Origin: DAIOHQ01 sp036744635
Lineage (GTDB): Bacteria; Planctomycetota; Phycisphaerae; Tepidisphaerales; Tepidisphaeraceae
DNA: 5,108 nt
NCBI GenBank assembly: GCA_036744635.1
Contig: DAIOHQ010000304.1
Coordinates: 1 to 5,108, forward strand
Direction: 5' to 3'
Shown here: positions 1-5,108 of the stretch, one piece after another
How the letters are laid out: the number at the start of each line of letters is the position of its first letter
Position numbering within the stretch: the first letter of the stretch is position 1
The notes under the pieces: generated by a model
What the model was told of the DNA's origin: nothing
The model's database searches: none
The model's input: the letters and a program-made list of their open reading frames with translations, nothing else
Program-made: the position numbers and the translations under genes

Positions 1-2
1 GA

Positions 3-17
3 AGAGCATTATGCTCT
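3..17. promoter_or_regulatory. 15-bp perfect palindrome, possible operator
   Basis: AGAGCAT and its exact reverse complement ATGCTCT flank a single central T. As an RNA hairpin it would have only a 5-bp stem with a 5-nt loop and no T-tract follows, so it is not a convincing terminator. It could be a dimeric repressor site, but nothing ties it to a particular gene because the window begins here. Confidence 0.3.
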
Positions 18-60
18 CCTTCCGGCGCGCCCACCATTTGTGGGGAAGGTCAAAATGCAA

Positions 61-88
61 CGGACAACGGACCACGGACAACGGACCA
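61..88. repeat. Tandem heptamer array, 4 copies
   Basis: Four exact 7-bp units alternate CGGACAA and CGGACCA, so the array is also two perfect copies of a 14-mer. The CAA just before it (58-60) matches the end of a further unit. It lies in non-coding DNA about 190 bp upstream of the first gene. It resembles the short tandemly repeated heptamers (STRR type) known from intergenic DNA of filamentous cyanobacteria, but I cannot show homology. The repeat itself is directly visible; its role is unknown. Confidence 0.85.
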
Positions 89-91
89 ATT

Positions 92-126
92 TCACCTTGT
101 CACCTTGTCACCCCCTCACCTTGTCA
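92..126. repeat. Tandem octamer array, about 4 copies
   Basis: Units TCACCTTG, TCACCTTG, TCACCCCC and TCACCTTG are followed by a partial TCA. The third unit differs from the others in its last three bases. The array starts only 3 bp after the heptamer array and has a different period and sequence, so it is a separate repeat. No coding frame through it looks genuine. Function unknown. Confidence 0.8.
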
Positions 127-269
127 TGCCGGGGGGCCAAGGTGCCTAATTTATCCAGATCGCCAGCATCGGTTGCAGAGAAGGGGTTGGGGCGTCCGAT
201 ATGTGTTGCAGTCTGTCGATGCGCCGGCGGGGGCGAAGGGGCGCGGCGGCAGGTGGGGCGTGTGGCGAT

Positions 270-275
270 AAGGAG
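270..275 (+). promoter_or_regulatory. Ribosome binding site deciding the GTG start
   Basis: AAGGAG lies 5 nt before the GTG at 281. The in-frame ATG codons at 290 and 296 would be 14 and 20 nt away, too far for this site, so GTG 281 is the favoured start. Confidence 0.75.
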
Positions 276-280
276 CATTT

Positions 281-1330
281 GTGGACGCGATGAGCATGGG
301 AGTTCGACAGTTCGCGCTGCACGGGCTGGCCATCGAATTGGCGTGCGATGTGCCGACGCTTTCGGCGCGGGTTGAGCATTTGCTGGGATCGTTCGCGGTG
401 ACGGGGTTTCCGGAAGGTTTTTCCCTTAGCAGCGGGGTGGTGTCGCGGTATCAACAGACTGACGTGCTGCGGCATCTTTCGCCGACGGCGACGCGTGTAA
501 CAACGCCGGGGAATTTGCTGGAATTGTATGAGGAGGATGAGCGCTTCTGGCTGGTGGATGATCGCTGGGGGCTGGCGGAGATCAACTTGCTGAAGTCGCA
601 GTGGCGAAGCTGGGTGCTTCCGTGGCCGACGGTGGATGCGGTCGAGGTGGAGGAGATGGCGATTCTGTGGCCCTTGGCGCAGATTCTGCGGTCGAAGGGA
701 TTGTATTTGATGCCGGCGGTGTCGGTGGTGCGCGATGGGTGGGGCGTGCTGCTGATATCTCCGTTCGGGCTGGAAGAGGAATTGGCGGCGCTGGTGGGGA
801 CGGGATACAAAATTGTTGGCCAGCGGTGGACGGCGATCCGTGAGGAAGAGGGGCGGATGGCGATGCTGCACGTGCCGGGGGAGGTGCGAAGGAATAGTCA
901 GCAGACGCCCGCGTGCGGGCACCCGGTGGGCAGTCGGCAGTGGGCGGATGATTCGATTGCGCTGCCTGGCATGCTCGCTTCGGCGAATGCCGAGGCAGGC
1001 TGGGTGGATTTGATGGGGGAATATTTGGGGGCGCAGCGGAACCATGCATTTTGCGACGTGGTGGTGCGGGTGGAGCGGGGCCGGCGGCCGCGTTCCAGCC
1101 TGAACCAGGTGGACCCGCAGGTGGCGGCAACCGCGCTGCGGCAATCGTGGCCGATGGTCGAGTTGCACCCGCAGCGCCGACAGGGGCAACTGGCGGCCAA
1201 ACTGGCGCGATATTGCGATGCGTGGAGCGTCCAATTGAGCGAGCGGCCGCGGGAAATCCTGACGATGCTGGATGCGATCCGGCGAAGCACGAGCCGACGG
1301 TTGAGGAGAGTTGTCGCGGCGGTGGCGTGA
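281..1330 (+). CDS. HprK-like protein with degenerate P-loop
   Basis: A 349-residue soluble protein with no signal peptide or membrane segment. The core (about residues 88-200) reads like an HPr kinase/phosphorylase-type domain: FWLVDDRWGLAEINLLK, then a helix rich in M, W and L, then PAVSVVRDGWGVLLIS (145-160). In active kinases the last segment leads directly into GxxxxGK[S/T]. Here the following residues are PFGLEEEL (161-168), so the Walker A glycine, lysine and serine/threonine are replaced by E165, E166 and E167. The GYKIVGQRWTAI stretch (175-186) sits where HprK-like proteins have their D-D strand. The C-terminal part includes VELHPQRRQGQ (293-303) and ends in a basic tail. I recall similar P-loop-less relatives in Planctomycetes, so this may be a conserved non-catalytic family and not a decayed gene; that is memory, not proof. 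The frame is intact and the start has a strong ribosome binding site. The gene appears to be transcribed alone. A nucleotide-independent binding or scaffold role is inference; kinase activity by the classical mechanism is unlikely. Confidence 0.8.
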   Translation: MDAMSMGVRQFALHGLAIELACDVPTLSARVEHLLGSFAVTGFPEGFSLSSGVVSRYQQTDVLRHLSPTATRVTTPGNLLELYEEDERFWLVDDRWGLAEINLLKSQWRSWVLPWPTVDAVEVEEMAILWPLAQILRSKGLYLMPAVSVVRDGWGVLLISPFGLEEELAALVGTGYKIVGQRWTAIREEEGRMAMLHVPGEVRRNSQQTPACGHPVGSRQWADDSIALPGMLASANAEAGWVDLMGEYLGAQRNHAFCDVVVRVERGRRPRSSLNQVDPQVAATALRQSWPMVELHPQRRQGQLAAKLARYCDAWSVQLSERPREILTMLDAIRRSTSRRLRRVVAAVA

Positions 1331-1441
1331 GGGCGGGCGGGGATGTTTGCCGCGATGCGGGGTCTGCAACTCGATCTGTCCGCGTGTAATGCAAGAAGTC
1401 GCGGGATCACCGCCAGCACGCACTCACATCTTAGCTCAAAT

Positions 1442-1470
1442 CCCTGGGCTTAACCCCGCTGGACTTTTTT
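1442..1470 (+). terminator. Weak terminator-like hairpin and T-tract
   Basis: A short stem (GGG 1446-1448 with CCC 1454-1456, plus an outer CC/GG pair across a bulge) is followed by ACTTTTTT, six T residues at 1465-1470. It lies about 110 nt after the first gene's stop codon. The stem is short and imperfect, so it may be coincidental. Confidence 0.25.
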
Positions 1471-1512
1471 GCGATGGAAGTCTATTCATAGGCATGTCCT
1501 GCAGGAGATGCC

Positions 1513-1722
1513 ATGGCATCGGGTACCATCGAACAGGTGAGCAAAGTTGCACGTTGGGGCAACAGCCTGGGATTTCTGATTCCACATGAAGGGGTCGATC
1601 AGCTCAAGGCCAAGGAGGGAGAATCGGTGAAGATGCGCGTCGGCAAACGCTGTTGGCGAATCCCGGATCTTTTTGATGTGTGCGGGGCGCGGCTATACTC
1701 CTGGACGCGGCAAGGAGTTTGA
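1513..1722 (+). CDS. Orphan AbrB/MazE-like antitoxin, atypical C-terminus
   Basis: A 69-residue protein whose first 43 residues match the SpoVT/AbrB swapped-hairpin DNA-binding domain: KVARWGNSLGFLIP (11-24), then VDQLKAKEGESVKMRV (28-43). The KxxxWGNSxGxxIP signature and the LxxKEGxxVxM strand are typical of MazE-type antitoxins, which bind DNA as dimers and neutralise a partner toxin through their C-terminal tail. AGGAG at 1503-1507 lies 5 nt before the ATG. After residue 43 the usual strand (roughly DGxLVIRP) is missing and the protein jumps to RCWRIPDLFD (46-55), which resembles the start of a MazE tail (RYTLDELL type). It then runs through what looks like the next gene's promoter and leader. 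I read this as a possible internal deletion plus lost tail, or a standalone regulator. No MazF or PIN toxin lies beside it. The other two frames across 1640-1720 do not restore a recognisable tail. Confidence 0.6.
   Translation: MASGTIEQVSKVARWGNSLGFLIPHEGVDQLKAKEGESVKMRVGKRCWRIPDLFDVCGARLYSWTRQGV
1673..1699 (+). promoter_or_regulatory. Sigma70-like promoter for the helicase operon
   Basis: A -35 candidate TTGATG (1673-1678, 4 of 6 to TTGACA) and a -10 TATACT (1694-1699, 5 of 6 to TATAAT) are separated by 15 bp, slightly short of the usual 17. The overlapping TTTTGA would give 17 bp. Transcription would start near 1706, leaving a leader of about 58 nt before the TTG at 1764. The promoter lies inside the 3' end of the AbrB-like ORF. 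The -10 is the strongest part of this call. Confidence 0.55.
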
Positions 1723-1731
1723 GGACGCGGC
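1703..1731. repeat. 9-bp direct repeat at the predicted transcription start
   Basis: GGACGCGGC occurs exactly at 1703-1711 and again at 1723-1731, a 20-bp centre-to-centre distance (about two helical turns). It covers the predicted start point of the helicase operon. It could be a tandem operator, but a chance repeat in GC-rich DNA is possible. Confidence 0.35.
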
Positions 1732-1751
1732 GAACGCGCCGAGGGAAGTTC

Positions 1752-1758
1752 AAGGAGG
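1752..1758 (+). promoter_or_regulatory. Strong ribosome binding site deciding the TTG start
   Basis: AAGGAGG, near-perfect for the 16S anti-Shine-Dalgarno, lies 5 nt before the TTG at 1764. The alternative in-frame GTG at 1680 lies upstream of the -10 box at 1694-1699, so it would not be on a transcript from that promoter. The ATG at 1759 is out of frame and abuts the site. Confidence 0.7.
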
Positions 1759-1763
1759 ATGTT

Positions 1764-3902
1764 TTGGCTGCCACACAGGCCATCAGTTCAATTCGCGTCT
1801 CTGCCGAATTCGAGCCTGGCGACCGATTTGAGGTTCGGGGGCAGCTTCTGGCTGACGGGTCGGTCCAAATCAGCCTCCCGCCGGAAATTTCCGAGCTGGA
1901 CCCAACTCCGAAGATCATTGAAGACGAGAATGGGGCGCGGATCGCATTGGTTCAGAAAAAGGATCGCTATGCGTTAACGTTGCCTGCGGCCGCTGCTGGT
2001 GTGCTGGCGGCGCCGGATGTTGAGGCGATCTGGCTGGAATACCGTTCTCCTGGCCGGTATTGCCTCATTGCCGGGCGGCGCCGGCCGGATTCGATTGGCA
2101 ATGGTCCGGCGCCGGCGAAGGAGGCTGCCGGCGGTCATTCGAACAGCGGGGACATTGCTCCGACCACGCTGGATTTTGATCCGGCGGATATTCAACTCTT
2201 GCGCCGTCCGGCGACTTGCAACGAAGCGATGGAGTTCGAGCTGGGCATGCGCGCGGCACAACTGGCGACGCATCCCGGCTTTGAGCGGCTGATCTCACTG
2301 CCGATGGTCCGGGAGATGGAACTGCTTGAGCATCAGACCCGAACGGCGACGACCGTGCTGCGAAAGCTGCGCGGGCGGGCGCTGCTTTGCGATGAAGTGG
2401 GTCTGGGAAAAACGGTTGAGGCGGGGCTGATTTTGTCAGAGTTGCTGATGCGCGGCTTGGCGCGGTCGGTGCTCATCCTGACTCCGCCTTCTCTGATGAC
2501 CCAGTGGCAAGGGGAAATGCGCCGCAAGTTCAGCATCGAGCTGACAAGCCAGGATGACCCGGCCTTTCGCGAAGGCGGATCGTCGGCGTGGGAAATCCAC
2601 GATCGAGTGATCGTTTCAATCCACACCGCCAAGCGCGAGCCGCATCGCTCGGCAATTCTCAAGCGCAAATGGGATATGGTGATCGTGGATGAAGCGCACC
2701 ACCTTCGAAATCGTGCGACCGAGGCGTGGAAGTTTGCAAGCGAGATTGACAAGCAATTCATTCTTCTTCTGACCGCCACCCCGGTGCAGAACAATCTTGA
2801 AGAATTGTTCAATCTCGTGACCCTGTTGGAGCCCGGCCTGCTGAGCACGCGCAAGGACTTTTCGCGTCGTTTTGTTTCCAAAGGCGACAAGATGACTCCA
2901 AAAAACGTGGACGAGCTTCACGCGCTTCTGGGCGAAGTGATGGTGCGCAACCGCCGCAATACGGTGGGGCTGCAATTTACGCGACGATTCGCCCGAACCG
3001 AAGCGGTTGCGTTGTCGGCGCCGGAGCGGTCGCTTTACGACGCGGCGGCGGCGGTGATTCGCGAGCGGCTTCGGCCGGAAAACAATTCGCCGGGGCTGAG
3101 CCGCATGACGCTGATCATGTTGCAGATGGCCCTGGGCAGTTCCGCCGCGGCGGCGGCGGCGATGCTGGCCAATCTGCTCGACAAGCCCATCGGGCCCGCG
3201 GCGCAGCGCGAGTCGGTTCGAGAGCTTTGCGCGCAGGCGGCGAGTCAGCCAAACGGCGGCGCCAAGGCGCAGCGGCTGCTGGGATTGGTGGAAGAATTTC
3301 CGGATAAGCTGGTGGTGTTCACTCAATTTCGCGCGACGCAGGAAATGCTGCGGCGGACTCTCAACGGGGCCGGGCATGACGTGGCGGTTTTTCATGGTGG
3401 ATTGTCGCGCATGGAAAAGGAGTCGTCCATCGAGCAGTTCCGCGGTCCGGCCCGACTGCTGCTTTGCACCGAGTCGGGAAGCGAAGGGCGGAATTTGCAG
3501 TTCGCCCACGGCCTGTGCAACTTTGATCTTCCGTGGAATCCCATGAAAATCGAGCAGCGCGTGGGCCGGCTCAGCCGCATCGGTCAGACGCGTGATGTAC
3601 ACGTGTTCAATCTCGTCGCCGCGGGGACGATTGAAGCGGCGGTCCTTCATCTGCTCGAAGCAAAGCTCAACATGTTTGAATTGGTGATCGGCGAAGTGGA
3701 CATGATCCTCGGCAATTTGGAAGACGAGCGGGAATTCGAGGAGGTGATCGCCCAGGAGTGGGCAGCCTCGGTTGATTCCGACGAATTCGCGGCGCGGATG
3801 GAAGTCCTTGGCACCCGTCTGCTGGCCGCCAAAACCGCATATTTCCGACAGCAGGCGCAGGACAATAAACTGTTTGGCAATCGGTTCACTCCGGAAGGAT
3901 AA
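1764..3902 (+). CDS. RapA-like SNF2 family DEAH ATPase/helicase
   Basis: A 712-residue superfamily 2 translocase (740 if the upstream GTG at 1680 is used). Numbered from the TTG, all motifs are present: LEHQ (188-191), motif I DEVGLGKT (210-217, Walker lysine K216), LILTPPSL (237-244), DEAH (309-312), LLTATPVQN (about 335-343), LVVFTQF (516-522), TESGSEGRN (569-577), FDLPWNP (587-593) and QRVGRLSRIGQ (598-608). The SEGRN, FDLP and EQRxGRLxRIGQ block is characteristic of the RapA/HepA and SSO1653-like branch of SNF2 proteins, which use ATP to move along DNA and remodel bound complexes. The protein is shorter than E. coli RapA (968 residues). Its N-terminal region (about 10-105), predicted from composition to be strand-rich, is not the RapA N-terminal module as far as I can tell. 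The C-terminal 100 residues are acidic and helical. No nuclease, methylase or Z1-type domain is fused. It is co-transcribed with the zinc-ribbon gene, whose ATG overlaps its stop (TAATG). Its target is unknown; it could serve transcription recycling, repair or a defence function. Confidence 0.92.
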   Translation: MAATQAISSIRVSAEFEPGDRFEVRGQLLADGSVQISLPPEISELDPTPKIIEDENGARIALVQKKDRYALTLPAAAAGVLAAPDVEAIWLEYRSPGRYCLIAGRRRPDSIGNGPAPAKEAAGGHSNSGDIAPTTLDFDPADIQLLRRPATCNEAMEFELGMRAAQLATHPGFERLISLPMVREMELLEHQTRTATTVLRKLRGRALLCDEVGLGKTVEAGLILSELLMRGLARSVLILTPPSLMTQWQGEMRRKFSIELTSQDDPAFREGGSSAWEIHDRVIVSIHTAKREPHRSAILKRKWDMVIVDEAHHLRNRATEAWKFASEIDKQFILLLTATPVQNNLEELFNLVTLLEPGLLSTRKDFSRRFVSKGDKMTPKNVDELHALLGEVMVRNRRNTVGLQFTRRFARTEAVALSAPERSLYDAAAAVIRERLRPENNSPGLSRMTLIMLQMALGSSAAAAAAMLANLLDKPIGPAAQRESVRELCAQAASQPNGGAKAQRLLGLVEEFPDKLVVFTQFRATQEMLRRTLNGAGHDVAVFHGGLSRMEKESSIEQFRGPARLLLCTESGSEGRNLQFAHGLCNFDLPWNPMKIEQRVGRLSRIGQTRDVHVFNLVAAGTIEAAVLHLLEAKLNMFELVIGEVDMILGNLEDEREFEEVIAQEWAASVDSDEFAARMEVLGTRLLAAKTAYFRQQAQDNKLFGNRFTPEG

Positions 3903-4996
3903 TGTTCCGGCGAGGGGCGATCGCGCCGCGGAGATCGCAAACGAGTATGTCACGCACCATCGAAGAATCGCTCTCCCCTTTGGAACGTTTCCTCCGCGAC
4001 TACGTCGAGGCGCGAGATGGAATCTGGGATGAGATCGAGCCGAAAGTATACGAGGCGCTGGTTGGGCCCGACATCATTCAAGTTGCATTTGATCCCGAAG
4101 CGTTGCCCGAGCATCCACGGGCACAGTTGGCAAGTCTCGGTTCGCCGTTGTTCGACCACCTGCTCTCCGACGCCGCCGACCGATGGAGTTCGGCCAGATT
4201 TTATCGCGTTGGATTGAACCTCCAGCCACAGCATCTGTCATCGCAACTTCGCCGGGCAATCACGCTTCCGGCCAATTGGGCCGCCGAAATTGAGCGGGTG
4301 CGTGCCATGAATTGCCCGCAGGCGATCTTCTGGTTCACGGCCACGTTCACCAGCGATCAAAAAGAACAAGAGATCCTCCGGGTTGGGCTCGATCTGCACT
4401 ACGGCAGAGAAGTTCGGCAATTGGATGCACTGCTGGCGTTCAATCGATTGTCGGAAGCGCCCGAAGTGCCCTTGCCTGAAGCGCCGCATGTCGGCCTGGC
4501 GAGCGGATATGAAACCGCGCGGCGGCACGCGGCACGAAGCGTCGCCTCCCTGGCGAACGCCCGGCGGCGTGACTGGTCGGGAATGATCCAGAAGCAAATC
4601 GCCCGCATGAGCGGCTACTACGCCCAACTCCGGCAGGAAGCTGCCGAACAAATGGTCCGATCGACAGATGCTGCCGTTGCCGAAGCTCGCAGACAGTCTC
4701 GGCGCGAGACGATCGACCGGGAAGAACGATTGCGGATTGCCGAATTGCGTCGAAAGTCAGCGTTGCGCGTTCAAGTCAAGCTCTCACGTCTGATGATTGT
4801 CCAGCAACCCAAGCTCGTGATATCTCTGAAGGCGGCAACTCCAGGTCGGATGCCGATGGCCGCTCCTCTGGAAGCGACCTGGGATCCGCTTTCCAATTCG
4901 ATGGAGGCCATTGCCTGTTTGCGGTGCGGTCAGCCGACGTTCAGATTTGAGACCGATCGCGCGGGCCTCAAATGCCCACGTTGTCCGATTCGATGA
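3902..4996 (+). CDS. Coiled-coil protein with C-terminal Cys4 zinc ribbon
   Basis: A 364-residue protein of unknown function. The ATG shares its A with the helicase stop codon, and GGAAGG (3893-3898) lies 3 nt upstream, suggesting translational coupling. The first 15 residues are basic and look unconserved, so the in-frame ATG at 3947 (giving 349 residues, MSRTIEESLSPLERFL) may be the true start, although its nearest GGAG is 13 nt away. Residues about 17-200 are mixed and globular and include VYEALVGPDIIQVAFDPEAL (49-68). Residues about 205-298 are long, charged and helical, rich in R, E, A and Q, and probably form a coiled coil. A short hydrophobic strand region follows (about 295-325). The C-terminus holds C339-x2-C342 and C358-x2-C361, a zinc ribbon ending three residues before the stop. 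There is no catalytic motif, signal peptide or membrane segment. The most economical inference is a nucleic-acid- or protein-binding partner of the upstream ATPase. I do not recognise a named family. Confidence 0.85.
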   Translation: MFRRGAIAPRRSQTSMSRTIEESLSPLERFLRDYVEARDGIWDEIEPKVYEALVGPDIIQVAFDPEALPEHPRAQLASLGSPLFDHLLSDAADRWSSARFYRVGLNLQPQHLSSQLRRAITLPANWAAEIERVRAMNCPQAIFWFTATFTSDQKEQEILRVGLDLHYGREVRQLDALLAFNRLSEAPEVPLPEAPHVGLASGYETARRHAARSVASLANARRRDWSGMIQKQIARMSGYYAQLRQEAAEQMVRSTDAAVAEARRQSRRETIDREERLRIAELRRKSALRVQVKLSRLMIVQQPKLVISLKAATPGRMPMAAPLEATWDPLSNSMEAIACLRCGQPTFRFETDRAGLKCPRCPIR

Positions 4997-5054
4997 ATGA
5001 TCGCGGAGTATTTTGCGGATGGCTTCATCGCGTATGCGGCAGGGTTTACTTCAA

Positions 5055-5108
5055 TGGGCCCGAGACGATTCGAACGTCCGACCTCGTCCTTATCAGGGAC
5101 GCGCTCTA
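5055..5108 (-). tRNA. tRNA-Ile(GAT), 3' part only
   Basis: Read on the minus strand, the visible 54 nt hold the end of the D arm (GAGC), an anticodon stem CGTCC/GGACG around the loop CTGATAA (anticodon GAT, isoleucine), the variable loop AGGTC, a T arm GGACG-TTCGAAT-CGTCT, and the 3' acceptor strand CGGGCCC with discriminator A at 5055. All stems pair, with one G-T wobble in the T stem. The 5' acceptor strand and most of the D arm lie beyond the window. CCA is not encoded: the bases after the discriminator read TTGA, so the tail must be added by a nucleotidyltransferase. The gene is convergent with the helicase operon, 58 nt from its stop codon. Confidence 0.93.

Noticed and set aside
61..126. 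Possible CRISPR array
   Set aside because: The units are 7 and 8 bp with no spacers between them, so these are simple tandem repeats.
173..203. Promoter for the first gene (TTGCAG with GATATG)
   Set aside because: The -10 candidate matches only 3 of 6 positions and the spacing is 19 bp. Not strong enough to list.
146..1423. Long minus-strand open frame of 425 codons opposite the first gene
   Set aside because: The translation is rich in R, H, P and Q, as expected for the complement of GC-rich coding DNA. It has no recognisable domain, and the plus-strand frame has a ribosome binding site and family-like motifs.
1759..1977. 72-codon ORF from the ATG at 1759
   Set aside because: It abuts the AAGGAGG site with no spacing and runs out of frame through the helicase N-terminal region.
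3144..3161. Run of GCS codons giving six alanines in the helicase
   Set aside because: A short low-complexity run inside an intact frame, between the two ATPase lobes. No sign of phase variation.
2616..3953. Minus-strand open frame of 445 codons opposite the helicase
   Set aside because: The plus strand encodes a complete set of SNF2 motifs. The opposite frame is an R/H/Q-rich shadow without motifs.
1764..4996. DISARM or other named defence system
   Set aside because: Only an SNF2 motor is shared. No methylase, phospholipase-D nuclease, DUF1998 protein or other hallmark gene is present in the window.
4997..5108. Plus-strand ORF starting at the ATG just after the zinc-ribbon gene
   Set aside because: It runs directly over the antisense of the tRNA, has no ribosome binding site of its own and is cut by the window end.

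Overview
The window is GC-rich bacterial DNA with GTG and TTG starts, strong AAGGAG-type ribosome binding sites and a tRNA gene without an encoded CCA tail. The first gene resembles, from memory, an HprK-like family found in Planctomycetes. A planctomycete or related lineage is my best guess, but no universal marker gene is present to prove it.

Left part (1-1330): positions 1-280 hold no convincing gene. They carry a 15-bp palindrome at the very edge and two adjacent tandem arrays with different periods: four 7-mers at 61-88 and four 8-mers at 92-126. A gene at 281-1330 follows. It encodes a 349-residue protein that looks like an HPr-kinase-type fold whose P-loop has lost the catalytic glycine, lysine and serine/threonine.

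Middle (1331-1763): a mostly non-coding stretch with a weak terminator-like element. It is followed by a 69-codon ORF (1513-1722) that begins as an AbrB/MazE-type DNA-binding domain and ends abnormally, with no toxin gene beside it. The 3' end of this ORF overlaps a good sigma70-like promoter (TTGATG / TATACT, 1673-1699). A 9-bp direct repeat with a 20-bp period sits at the predicted transcription start. The leader ends in AAGGAGG, 5 nt before a TTG start.

Right part (1764-4996): a two-gene operon. The first gene is a RapA/SSO1653-like SNF2 ATPase with all helicase motifs intact. The second is joined to it by a TAATG stop/start overlap and encodes a coiled-coil protein with a C-terminal Cys4 zinc ribbon. 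Tight coupling suggests the two act together on nucleic acid or a nucleoprotein complex. The function is not known from the sequence. This pair, with the upstream AbrB-like ORF, is the best candidate for an undescribed system here.

Right edge (5055-5108): the 3' part of a tRNA-Ile(GAT) gene on the minus strand, convergent with the operon and cut by the window end. The coding strand is strongly G-rich in the first gene and balanced or slightly C-rich in the helicase operon, so the two halves may differ in history.
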